A DNA stretch of 64,000 bases, from assembly GCA_963711455.1 (NCBI GenBank), contig CAVQEH010000004.1, forward strand, positions 856,930 to 920,929, given 5' to 3'. Within the stretch, counting starts at the first letter, position 1, and the number at the start of each line of letters is the position of its first letter. The position numbers and the translations under genes are program-made. The notes below the pieces were generated by a model. That model was not told where the DNA came from. It saw only the letters and a list, made by a program, of their open reading frames with translations, and searched no databases. Source of the stretch: DATFVA01 sp963711455 (GTDB lineage Bacteria > Bacteroidota > Ignavibacteria > Ignavibacteriales > Ignavibacteriaceae). Positions 36,952-45,954 of the stretch are shown in pieces.

Positions 36952-37734
36952 ATGGAAAGCTATAAGGAGTTCGATAGAGGACCGACAAAAGTAATTGCAA
37001 AATTATTTTCAGGGTTTCCTGATTACTCGGCTCACAAGGATAGTTTCTGGTTTGATTGGAGTCCTGTTTTTTACCGCGGAAGGCTAAATAAAAGTGCGAA
37101 AGTTCTTTGTGTTGCTTCAGATCCCGGACCTACAGAAAGGATCGGGTGCAGAGCCCTTATTGGCAATGCTGGTCAAAGATTACAAGGTTTCCTTGCAAAG
37201 CTGGGAATTACACAATCGTACCTTTGCCTTAACGCCCTGGTTTATGCTTTATATCCCTCTCATCTTGGTGATGCAAAAAAAATAATAAAGGAACCCGGAC
37301 AGATTGCATGGAGAAATAAAGTATTCAAAAAGCTAACCGGCAGCAGGCTTCAGGTTATAATTGCATTCGGGGTAAATGCGCAGCAGGCAGTTGAACTTTG
37401 GGATGATAAAGGGAATGTTCCTGTTTTTAATACTTATCATCCAAGCTATCCAACTGAATCCAGGCTGCTGGATGCGTGGCGCGATCTCGTTTTACAGTTA
37501 AGGAATATTGTAACGCCAGACAGTGAGGGTGTAACTGACTTACCCAATTACGGAAATAAATTTACAGAAGATGATTATGCTCCAATCCCCAAAAAGGATT
37601 TACCGTTCGGGTTACCACCATGGTTCGGGGACGATAAATGGGGAAGAACGGGACATCCAAAACATTACAATTGTGTTTCCCGACCTGATCCTGATGACCG
37701 TCATACTCTTACCTGGATTGCACCGCAATCCTGA
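36952..37734 (+). CDS. Uracil-DNA glycosylase superfamily protein
   Basis: A 260-residue protein with UDG-fold marks: VLCVASDPGPTERIGCRALIGNAGQRLQGFLAKLG (motif 1 and following helix) and, near residue 163, NTYHPSYPTE (the HPS loop). In true enzymes motif 1 is GEAPG.(E/Q); here it is ASDPGPTE, so glycosylase activity is uncertain. The usual four-cysteine Fe-S set is not evident. About 80 residues follow the core. It is 71 bases after the Cys/His protein and 20 bases before the amidohydrolase, likely one operon. Confidence 0.8.
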   Translation: MESYKEFDRGPTKVIAKLFSGFPDYSAHKDSFWFDWSPVFYRGRLNKSAKVLCVASDPGPTERIGCRALIGNAGQRLQGFLAKLGITQSYLCLNALVYALYPSHLGDAKKIIKEPGQIAWRNKVFKKLTGSRLQVIIAFGVNAQQAVELWDDKGNVPVFNTYHPSYPTESRLLDAWRDLVLQLRNIVTPDSEGVTDLPNYGNKFTEDDYAPIPKKDLPFGLPPWFGDDKWGRTGHPKHYNCVSRPDPDDRHTLTWIAPQS

Positions 37735-37754
37735 AATTATAAAAGGAATATATA

Positions 37755-38426
37755 ATGGCAAAAAAACCAATAGATCCACTGAAAGGACCTCAATATATCC
37801 TTAATGGAAAAATAGTAACTATGGATGGGGACAGGTCAGTTATTAACAATGGAAATCTTTTTATAGAGGACGGGGAAATAAAGTATATTCAGAAAAAGAA
37901 TAAATCCTTTCCTACGGAATTCATAAGCGCCCCTGTTATCAGAACGAGGGGAACAATTTACCCGGGACTAATCGAGCTTCATAATCATTTAAGCTACAAC
38001 ATTCTGCCGCTTTGGAATGTCCCGAAAAAATATACCAACAGGGATCAATGGGGTAAGATTGCCGAATACAGGAAGCTTATTAGCGGACCGATGCAGGTAA
38101 TGGGCAGAACTCCCGGTTATGTCCAGGCGATAGTAAGGTATGTTGAAGCCAAATGCCTTCTCGGCGGAACAACTACTTCACAGGGAATAGCTTTATTCAG
38201 CAATAATGGAATTCAGAAATACTACAGGGGAATTGTAAGGAATGTAGAACAAACAGAGGAACCCGATCTTCCGGAAGCCCTCGCTAAAATTTCTGATGTA
38301 GAAGCACAGGATGTTTCTAAATTCTTTGCACGCCTTCAGAAATCAAGTTGCCTGCTTCTTCATTTAAGTGAAGGACTTGATTCAAAAGCTCATAAGCATT
38401 TTGAGGACTTTGAATCTCGGGAATGA
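37755..38426 (+). pseudogene. Amidohydrolase, N-terminal part (gene broken)
   Basis: Residues 1-223 include the amidohydrolase N-terminal strand region and the metal motif IYPGLIELHNHLSYN (HxH), then LGGTTTSQGIALFS. The frame stops after FEDFESRE. The missing middle is found scattered over 38427-38580 in three frames (LAGIHCAAL; KEDFKVMKQYGAS; SPLSNLLL; YGETAKIKDAK) before the second part begins. At least three indels are needed to join it. Related enzymes hydrolyse C-N bonds of cyclic substrates with zinc or iron. Confidence 0.78.
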
Positions 38427-38580
38427 ACAATGGGCTATTACTGGAATTCACTGGCTGGAATTCATTGTGCGGCTTTGAAATAAAGAGGATTTTAAAGTGA
38501 TGAAGCAATACGGAGCATCATGTAATATGGTCTCCTTTAAGCAACTTACTTCTTATACGGAGAAACAGCAAAGATAAAAG

Positions 38581-39378
38581 ATGCGAAAGGACAGCGGTGT
38601 GCTGATAGGACTTGGATCAGACTGGTCTCCCACAGGGAGTAAAAATATTTTTGGTGAGCTTAAAATCGCCAGGATATATTCGCAATCAAATGGTTATATA
38701 TTTTCTGATACTGAGCTGCTGGAACTGGCAACAATAAACGCTGCAAAAATTCTGAAGTGGGATAAATACCTTGGTTCTCTTGAACCCGGGAAAAGGGCTG
38801 ATCTGCTGGTAATTAATGGAATTAAAGGAAATCCATATGAAAAATTTTTCCTGAGTTCAGAAAAAGAAATAAGTTTTGTTGTAATAAACGGTATCCCTCG
38901 TTTTGGTTATCCGGGACTGATGAAAAAATTCGGGAAGGGAACAGAGAACTGGAAGGTGGGAGGTTTAAAAAGAACTCTTAACCTGAACCAGGAATCGCTC
39001 GATCCTGCAGTAGGAGCACTTACATTAAAGGAAGCCGCTAAAAAACTGAAGGATGGGTTAAAGAATCTCCCCAAACTTGCAAAAGACCTTAAAAAAAAAT
39101 CCGTTCCGCTGATGAATCTTGGAACTCCCGGAACCACAAACTGGTTTTTAGTACTTGACCATAGTGAGCTTGAAGGTGCATCACCAAGGCTTCATTTATC
39201 TGCAAGTGACACTGATTCAAAATCCAATCGTCTCGCTGCATCTTTACCTGTTTCAGAAATTGTTGAGCCTGTGCAGCTTGATCCATTAACTGCAGCAGAC
39301 GACAAAGATTATTTCAATATGCTTAGTAAGCAGTTGAACCTGCCGGAGAATATTAAAAAAGGTCTGAGTAAAAAATAG
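38581..39378 (+). pseudogene. Amidohydrolase, C-terminal part (gene broken)
   Basis: This continues the gene at 37755. It carries the metal-binding Asp in GLGSDWSPTG and the C-terminal barrel LEPGKRADLLVINGIKGNP. After residue 130 an unusual extension of about 130 residues follows (LKEAAKKLKDGLKNLPKLAKDLKKK), rich in Lys and Leu and not part of the family core. The apparent ATG at 38581 is an artefact of an extra base. The joined product would be about 540 residues. Confidence 0.75.
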
Positions 39379-39478
39379 ATTTCAAACTTACTTTAGTTCA
39401 CATTAAAATATCTCTTACATACCCTGATATTTTTTACTAACTTTATTACATTGTTTTCAATATTATCCGGAATTATTA

Positions 39479-40817
39479 ATGTCAAAATCGGAAGCACTGA
39501 ATAAAATCCGTGAAGCGGGTGTTATAGGAGCAGGCGGCGGAGGTTTTCCTTCACATAAAAAGCTTGAAGCAAAAGTTGAGCATATAATAGCAAACGGCGT
39601 GGAGTGTGAGCCGCTTCTTTATAAAGACCGCGAAGTAATGCTGAGGGAATCAGAAAGAATGATTAACGGACTTGATATTGTTTGCGAGCTTACCGGTGCT
39701 AAAAATGTAACAATTGCAATTAAAGAAAAGAACAGGGACGTTGCAGAAATAATTAAACCTTTGGCGGATAAGAAAGGTTATAAAATTTTTATTACAAAAA
39801 ATGTTTATCCTGCAGGCGATGAGTTCATTCTTGTTTATGATATAACCGGGAAGAGAATTCCTCCAAACGGAATCCCTTTGATGGTGGGATGCCTTGTAAA
39901 TAATGTTGAGACCTTAGTTAACATTTCAAATGCAGTTGAAGACAAGCCTGTGACGGAAAAATTCATAACAATAACCGGAGCAGTTAAAAATCCTGTTACT
40001 ACTTCGGTTCCTGTAGGAACAAGCTTTAAGGATTGTATTAATTTTGCAGGTGGTTTAACAACGGACGATCCGGTTATACTAACCGGCGGTGTAATGATGG
40101 GAGGGGTTGAAACTGATTTTTCATTTCCTGTTACCAAAACACTTGGCGGCTTAATTATTCTCCCGGCAGATCATACGCTTTCTATGAGAAAATCTTCACC
40201 GGCAAAAGTATACAACAAGACCGGGCACAGCACCTGCGACCAGTGTTCCTTCTGCACCCAGTTGTGCCCGAGATATATTCTCGGCTATCCTATACAACCG
40301 CACCTTGTAATGCGTTCTCTACTTATGACCGGCGAAGCAAAAGAAGCACTTGATCCCTGGGCTGCAAGCTGCTGCGAATGCAATGTGTGTTCTTTATTTG
40401 CCTGTCCGGAAAAGCTCGATCCCAAAAATATTTGCGCGGATATTAAAGTAAAACTGCGCAGAGAGAATAAAGGATTTACAAAAAAGCAGACCGAAGAAGC
40501 CTTCAGGGACGTTCATCCCGCGAGAGAAGGAAGAGAAATCCCGATATCAAGTTTATACCAGCGGCTTAGGCTTAAAGCCTTATGACAGTAAAGCAGAATT
40601 TAAATATTTTAATAAAAAATCGAAGGAACTGCTCATTCCATTAAAATATAATTTCGGTAAAGCTGCTGTTCCTGTTGTAAGAGTTGGTTCTAAAGTAACT
40701 GCCGGTGAGATGATCGCTTCAACTGAAGAGAATGATCTTGGTGTCCCTGTCCATTCAGGTGTTGATGGAGTAGTCAGGTCGGTTTCTGAAAGAGGAATAT
40801 TTAATATCTGCAAATAA
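39479..40817 (+). CDS. PduS/RnfC-like NADH-linked flavin-iron-sulfur protein, frameshifted near its end
   Basis: The product starts with the RnfC NADH/FMN glycine loop (VIGAGGGGFPSHKKL), continues through an SLBB-like domain (VNNVETLVNI, ITGAVKNP), and then has two [4Fe-4S] motifs, CDQCSFCTQLCP and CCECNVCSLFACP. The first frame ends at 40585 (LRLKAL). After one base it continues in the next frame with PYDSKAEFKYF to LIPLKYNFGKAAVPVVRVG and VPVHSGVDGVV, ending at 40817. That is the normal PduS C-terminal domain. PduS reduces cobalamin or passes electrons in propanediol-type microcompartments. It pairs here with the PduT-like gene 19 bases downstream. Confidence 0.85.
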
Positions 40818-40835
40818 TTAGCAAAGGATTTTTAA

Positions 40836-41384
40836 ATGAAAGCAGCCATTGGTTTAATTGAATTATCGAGCATAGCAAAAGGTATTGAAGTTTCGGATGC
40901 AATGCTGAAGCGCGCAGATATAGAAATTATTGTTAACAGGACAATCTGTCCCGGCAAATATATGATACTTATCGGCGGCGATGTTGATGCTGTTAATGCA
41001 AGCATTGAAACCGGAATTGAAATAAGCGCAGACGAGCTTGTAGATAATTTTATTATTCCCAATGTACATCCTTCTATCTTTCCCGCAATAAGCGGAATAA
41101 ATCCTGTGGTTGATTTGCAGGCATTAGGAGTAATTGAATCCTTTTCTGTTGCATCAATAATTGAAGCCGCAGATGCTGCAGTAAAATCTGCGACAGTTGA
41201 GTTGATTACTGTTTACCTTGCAATGGCAATTGGCGGTAAAGGTTATGTTATGCTTACAGGCGATGTTGCTTCAGTGCAGACAGCAGTTGATACCGGAGCT
41301 GCAGCAATCTCTAAAAAAGGACTGCTTGTGCAGAAAGTTGTAATTCCCCAGCCGAGAAAAGAGATATTGCAGTCGTGGATATGA
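40836..41384 (+). CDS. PduT-like tandem BMC-domain shell protein
   Basis: The 182-residue protein holds two BMC domains in tandem (AAIGLIELSSIAKGIEVSDAML and ALGVIESFSVASIIEAADAA), the layout of trimeric shell proteins. Cys38, in NRTICPGKYM, is at the same position as the PduT cysteine that holds a [4Fe-4S] cluster in the shell pore. Together with the PduS-like gene directly upstream it forms a module for moving electrons across a microcompartment shell. No other shell proteins or diol/ethanolamine enzymes are in the window. Confidence 0.9.
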   Translation: MKAAIGLIELSSIAKGIEVSDAMLKRADIEIIVNRTICPGKYMILIGGDVDAVNASIETGIEISADELVDNFIIPNVHPSIFPAISGINPVVDLQALGVIESFSVASIIEAADAAVKSATVELITVYLAMAIGGKGYVMLTGDVASVQTAVDTGAAAISKKGLLVQKVVIPQPRKEILQSWI

Positions 41385-41570
41385 GATGTAATTCGAAAAT
41401 TCACCAATTCGTCAACACACAATTCTATTTTTTATTGCCTATTAAAAAGGATTATATTAATTTAGTACAGGTTATGAACTAAAAATGCAGGGTAATGTTA
41501 AAATTTAGCTTCTGTAAGGGACTTCCAGAGAATCTGCAAGTGAATTTTATACAGCAAACAAGAGAGAAAA

Positions 41571-42701
41571 GTGAAATTAAGTTTTATCACTATTATTTTC
41601 TTGGGATTTATTGCAATATTTCCCCAATCCTATTATAGCCCTCTCGGATACATTAATATTATAAATATTAATCAGCAAGGTGTTATAACAGACCAGTTAA
41701 ATTCCATGGGAACGTCTGCAATTCTGAATAACGTTGATAACATCGGTTCGATGAATCCTGCTTCCATTTGGTACCTGCATTCATTTAGTGCCGGGTTATC
41801 ATACCAGTTCCACAGCAATATTTATGAAAATCCTCCTTCATCAGGAATAATCAGCAGAGCTTATAATTATGTCCCCCAGTCTTTCGGGGCAACTTATCAT
41901 TTCAATGAATTTAGTTTCGGATTAGGGTATGGACAAAAATATAATTTCAATTATGAGTTAAATGAATTTATAAGTTATACAAGTCAGTCCTGGAAATATA
42001 AACAGATGTTACAGTATTATTCTTTAATAACAGCGTATACTGTTAAAAATATTTTCGATGCAAATTCAGAATTAACTTTTGGATTTAAATATATCTATAA
42101 TCATCACTTTGAAGATAAAACAATCTCAAATATCCCTTTAGAAGGAACATTTAAGGGAAACCGGTTTGAAGGAGGTTTTCATTTTAGATATAATTTAGAT
42201 AAAGAAAGAAATATCAACTTTGGTTTTTCATATATGAATAAACTTGAAATGCAGAGTACAATGCACTACAAAGACAGCACAATTATTAAGCAAAATCCGA
42301 GAATCAAGTTTATTGAGCCTCAAATAGAATTTATGTTTCCAGCCCAGTTTAATATTGATTTAACTTTTAAATCCTCTGCCAAATTAATTTTAGTAGGAAG
42401 CTGCAAAATTATTAATATGGCTGAGATAGAGTCTGATATTATTAATCAGCCGGATCTTTCTTTTAGCGGAATATATTTATTCGGTAAAGATTTATCAGCA
42501 TCCCTTGGTGTTTTTGATGAAAACAGAAAATATAAACATGGTGATTTAGAAACTGAAATGGACGCATTTTTTATTACAGCCGGAATTACGTTAAAAATTG
42601 AAATGGTAAATATTGATATTGCTCTTGCGGATAGTCATCTTGGATCTGATAAAAACCTGAAGCAGATTATAGGCAAAATCGGAACTGGAATAGGCTTATA
42701 A
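41571..42701 (+). CDS. Outer-membrane beta-barrel-like protein
   Basis: A 376-residue protein starting with GTG, with a signal peptide (ITIIFLGFIAIFPQS). The rest alternates hydrophobic and polar residues with many aromatic ends (FSAGLSYQFHSNIY, FSFGLGYGQKYNFNY, INFGFSYMNKLEMQ), typical of an outer-membrane barrel, loosely like OmpP1/FadL. It ends in glycine-rich IGKIGTGIGL without a sorting domain. Function is unknown. Transcription is away from the BMC gene's end with 186 bases between. Confidence 0.7.
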   Translation: MKLSFITIIFLGFIAIFPQSYYSPLGYINIININQQGVITDQLNSMGTSAILNNVDNIGSMNPASIWYLHSFSAGLSYQFHSNIYENPPSSGIISRAYNYVPQSFGATYHFNEFSFGLGYGQKYNFNYELNEFISYTSQSWKYKQMLQYYSLITAYTVKNIFDANSELTFGFKYIYNHHFEDKTISNIPLEGTFKGNRFEGGFHFRYNLDKERNINFGFSYMNKLEMQSTMHYKDSTIIKQNPRIKFIEPQIEFMFPAQFNIDLTFKSSAKLILVGSCKIINMAEIESDIINQPDLSFSGIYLFGKDLSASLGVFDENRKYKHGDLETEMDAFFITAGITLKIEMVNIDIALADSHLGSDKNLKQIIGKIGTGIGL

Positions 42702-42786
42702 ATTAATCATTATGATTTTCTCAAAGTTCTCAACCATTACCTTTATTAAAGATACAGGATCTTCCTTCTTCCGGCATTTTATTTCA

Positions 42787-44085
42787 CTAAGTTTTATTTT
42801 TCAAACTCAAAGGCGGAGCCCAGCTTCCTTCTACAATTCCCGGTGCCGGTCTACCCCAGGTGTTTCCTTTGGGATCGTCTTTATCTTTAAGGAACCTTAC
42901 AATTAAACGGTGAAGCATATCCATATTAGGGAGAATTCCATGAAACCCTGCAACTTTAGTGACCATCCTGTCCTCTACTTCCCAGTAGCCGAAATCATCC
43001 GGCGTAACACATACAAGGTTTTCAACTTTTAAGAATTTAGGAATTGCTCCTTCAAACGGAACTGTTCCGTCACCCGTCATCCTGCTGGTCTTATCATTAT
43101 CCCAGTCGTTTCTTCTGTCATCAGATCTCAGATCGAAATGAGGAGAGTCCCCGATTTTGGTTACATTTATCTTAACCCGCGTATCAGTTCCGATGCCGGC
43201 TACAGCAAGCCAGCGTGAATTATCAAGTCCTGCATTATTTAAAGTGAATCCGTCGGTTTTATCTCTATTCGCCTGTGCAGTATTAAGCAGAACTTTTAAT
43301 AAATCTTCCGCCTGTTTATCAATGTTATCCTGTTTACGTCCTTTCAGTCGGATAAATTCTTTAAGTGACTGAAAGACACTGTCCTGCCATATATCAGGTT
43401 CGAAAAATGAATTTGGTAGATCAGGCTCTGATGTTGTTATCCCATTCGCGAAGCTCGGCAGAAGATGATACAGACCGGGAGTCATCCTTGCAGTTTCTCT
43501 TTCTCTTGAACTCGGTGCGGATGTGCCGAGGTTAGCGGTTCCTGTTATAATTTTAATTACTGCTTCAAATGAACCCTGGAAAGGAGTAGCAAGAGTTACT
43601 ACTTTATTAACCGGAGATGCCGTCCCTTTGGATGCCAGGTAACTAGTAATCACCAGTCCGCCCATTGAGTGTCCGACCAGGTTTACTTTTGCATCATTCT
43701 CATAGCCCTGGTTATAATAATGTTTAAGCAGCTTTGTCCTCTCAATAACTTCAGTAACAAAATCATCCAATTGTTCCTGAGCTGTTTCAAGCGGCAACCG
43801 CCAGTCATAATTAAATGGATAAACCGGAATCGGTTCATCTTCTTTATCTTTCAGGTTAAAACGGAGCTCGTTTATAAGTTCACTATATGCAATTTCAAAA
43901 AGGTTGCCGGACCTGACCCTCGCCGGTTCAATAGCTTCATATCTGAGATCATCCGGGTGTAATGAAATTCGTTCATAATCTTTTTTCAAAACCGACCATA
44001 CAGTCTCAGGGTTGATTGGATATTCATCCTGAAGATTTGATGCTGTTATTCCCGGAACAACTATAACAGGGTAAGCTAAATTCAT
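42787..44085 (-). CDS. LCAT-like alpha/beta hydrolase (lipase/acyltransferase)
   Basis: A 432-residue protein with PVIVVPGITASNL at the N-terminus, YPFNYDWRLP, and the nucleophile elbow GHSMGG at about residue 142. These are features of the lecithin:cholesterol acyltransferase/phospholipase family. No signal peptide is seen. The product is likely a serine esterase or acyltransferase on lipids. It is followed downstream, on the same strand order, by nothing close; upstream are the REP-like palindrome and the SH3/amidase gene. Confidence 0.85.
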   Translation of the reverse strand: MNLAYPVIVVPGITASNLQDEYPINPETVWSVLKKDYERISLHPDDLRYEAIEPARVRSGNLFEIAYSELINELRFNLKDKEDEPIPVYPFNYDWRLPLETAQEQLDDFVTEVIERTKLLKHYYNQGYENDAKVNLVGHSMGGLVITSYLASKGTASPVNKVVTLATPFQGSFEAVIKIITGTANLGTSAPSSRERETARMTPGLYHLLPSFANGITTSEPDLPNSFFEPDIWQDSVFQSLKEFIRLKGRKQDNIDKQAEDLLKVLLNTAQANRDKTDGFTLNNAGLDNSRWLAVAGIGTDTRVKINVTKIGDSPHFDLRSDDRRNDWDNDKTSRMTGDGTVPFEGAIPKFLKVENLVCVTPDDFGYWEVEDRMVTKVAGFHGILPNMDMLHRLIVRFLKDKDDPKGNTWGRPAPGIVEGSWAPPLSLKNKT

Positions 44086-44230
44086 TTAGTACCTCGTAAG
44101 ATTGTAATACATTTTCAAATAATAATTTAATTACATTAGACCGTCTTAAGATTAATTTTCACTATCACACTGAGCCCAACCTGTCCTGTTTATCAACCTT
44201 TGGTTAGGGAGTTGTAGATTTAAATTAAAA

Positions 44231-44259
44231 TGTCGGGCTTCGACAGGCTCAGCCTGACA
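44231..44259. repeat. Short palindromic repeat
   Basis: TGTCGGGCT (44231-44239) and AGCCTGACA (44251-44259) pair with one mismatch around a loop CGACAGGCTC. This kind of GC-rich palindrome with GGCTTCGACAGGCTCAGCC is common between genes in Bacteroidota-Chlorobiota genomes and acts like a REP element. Confidence 0.6.
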
Positions 44260-44285
44260 AATCCTGAGCTTTGAACCAACCTCAT

Positions 44286-44606
44286 TTATACGGGAGCTGC
44301 TCCTCCGCTCCAGAACCAGTTGCCGTCAGAAGTTTTGTACCATCTTTTAATATTTTTTACGGCTTCTCCATTTTCAGTATATCCTATAAAACTTAACTCT
44401 TCTCCTTTAGCTGCAGTCCTGAAAACAGGCGATTTGGTTGAAGGTGAATTCTTTCTCAGGTTCAGGTTTGTGTTTGTTTTTACTTTTCCTTCAGCACTTA
44501 CAAACTCTGACTCAAGTATATAACCGGATTTTTGTTTACTTAATCGAAGCAGTATTTCAAGATCTACTTTTAAAGCCGGGACAGGTTTTAAGCGAATAAA
44601 TTTCAT
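44286..44606 (-). pseudogene. SH3-like C-terminal part of the amidase, separate frame
   Basis: The useful part of this frame reads LKVDLEILLRLSKQKSGYILESE, then NLNLRKNSPSTKSPVFRTAAKGEELSFIGYTENG and ends WYKTSDGNWFWSGGAAP. This is an SH3b-like cell-wall binding module. It is the natural continuation of the amidase ending at 44557: the A-run TTTAAAAGTA has one A more than expected. So 44286-45030 is one gene with a one-base shift. The first 15 residues of this frame are out of frame. Confidence 0.8.
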
Positions 44607-45030
44607 GATGCCCGATTATGTGCTGGCGGTTAAGGGGTATATTCCAGCGTTTACTTATTTCTGAAATAAGACCACTGGTTGTGTTGTACATATCGTCTGT
44701 CCAGTTTGTATTTTCATTTCCTTCGTGCTCAATTCCTATAGTATAGTAATTCGGATTTATAAATTGTCCGTTGCCTGCAGGTTTAATTAAATTCCAGACA
44801 GGGGCATTAACACGACCCGCGTGCCACGCAGTGTCGGTCTCCTGTACATATTGGTGAAGCTCTCCATTGGTTCCTACCCCGTAATGCGCTGATACTTTGG
44901 ACTGCGGATTTCTGAACCAGCTGTCTGTGCCCCGAAGCGTACCTTCCATTATATGAATAACTATTGCTTCGGGGAAATATCCTTTTCTTCCTCTTGAAAA
45001 GTTTGGGCTTGGAACATTGATTATCTGCAT
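44557..45030 (-). CDS. N-acetylmuramoyl-L-alanine amidase domain (Amidase_2)
   Basis: The 157-residue protein is an Amidase_2/PGRP-type zinc amidase: IVIHIMEGT (His26), SAHYGVGTNGELHQYV, WHAG, YTIGIEHEGNENTNWT and IIGHHEIYSLKTCPG, where His and Cys close the metal site. It cleaves the lactyl-L-alanine bond of peptidoglycan. No signal peptide is present. The SH3-like tail follows in another frame. The gene overlaps nothing upstream and is 3 bases after the membrane-protein gene, so they are one transcript. Confidence 0.9.
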   Translation of the reverse strand: MQIINVPSPNFSRGRKGYFPEAIVIHIMEGTLRGTDSWFRNPQSKVSAHYGVGTNGELHQYVQETDTAWHAGRVNAPVWNLIKPAGNGQFINPNYYTIGIEHEGNENTNWTDDMYNTTSGLISEISKRWNIPLNRQHIIGHHEIYSLKTCPGFKSRS

Positions 45031-45033
45031 TGC

Positions 45034-45669
45034 TTATCCCTCCGCTTTTGCACTGCTGTTAACGGCTTCATCCTGAACAACTACAGATTGCTCTTTGGTA
45101 TCTGCCGGTGCCTTATCTTTGTTCTCTGTTGTTTTCAATGCAACATAAGCGCCGGAGCTCAATCCAAGAAGAATAAGATTATTTTGTGAAAGTACGGGAA
45201 TAATTTCATTTACAGGACTTGTAGGCAGATTATGAAGCACCTGGCTGATGAACCATACACCAAAAGTAACATTGAAGACCACGCTCTGAAACCGGTGAAT
45301 ACTCACACCGTTACTATCAGATAGAATATCAAGAATAAAATTTTCAGTGTCCTGGTTCTGAATCATTGTAATGTCAGGATTCTTCTGGTCGGATATGTCA
45401 ATAATACGTGCCGAGCCGGTAGTAACAGCACTAATTCCTAATATAACCAGTGTGGATCCATCCAGGTCGGGGATGCCTCTTTTTGCAATAATGGTTATGA
45501 AAGAGGCGAGGATTATTACAGACCACCATGCTAACTGAACACGCGAAAAACTATATGGTTTTTTACTCGCTGTGCTGGCATCCTTAAGCATATTAAATTT
45601 AATATCGAAGTAAACAACCACTAAAACAAGAACCAAAAAGAAAATCCAGAATAACAATTGCGGACTCAT
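45034..45669 (-). CDS. Multi-pass membrane protein of unknown function
   Basis: A 211-residue protein with about four hydrophobic segments: residues 5-21 (LFWIFFLVLVLVVVYF), 48-65 (AWWSVIILASFITIIAK), 71-88 (STLVILGISAVTTGSA) and about 155-178 (IIPVLSQNNLILLGLSSGAY). A middle loop carries DISDQKNPDITMIQNQDTENFI, and the C-terminus is acidic and alanine-rich. It was not recognised. It is co-transcribed with the amidase, so a cell-wall or injection-related role is conceivable but not shown. Confidence 0.7.
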   Translation of the reverse strand: MSPQLLFWIFFLVLVLVVVYFDIKFNMLKDASTASKKPYSFSRVQLAWWSVIILASFITIIAKRGIPDLDGSTLVILGISAVTTGSARIIDISDQKNPDITMIQNQDTENFILDILSDSNGVSIHRFQSVVFNVTFGVWFISQVLHNLPTSPVNEIIPVLSQNNLILLGLSSGAYVALKTTENKDKAPADTKEQSVVVQDEAVNSSAKAEG

Positions 45670-45954
45670 AATACCTCCGATTAATTTTAATAAGTATCGT
45701 TATCTACAATCACTTTCGAAAAAGTATTTTCTGATTAATGGCAAACAATTACATAATGTTTTAATTACTTAATACTACGGAAAAAAAACAGAACCACACA
45801 TCTATCCGGCTTACCGGAAGGAAAGGATACATTGAGAAGAAAATTTATAGCTCATCTGTAATGAAAAAATTAGCGAATAAATTTATAGTAATCAATAGGC
45901 TTCTTTTGATGCTTAAAATTAATTTGAAGGAAGTTTTCTGATTCAGGATATTAA

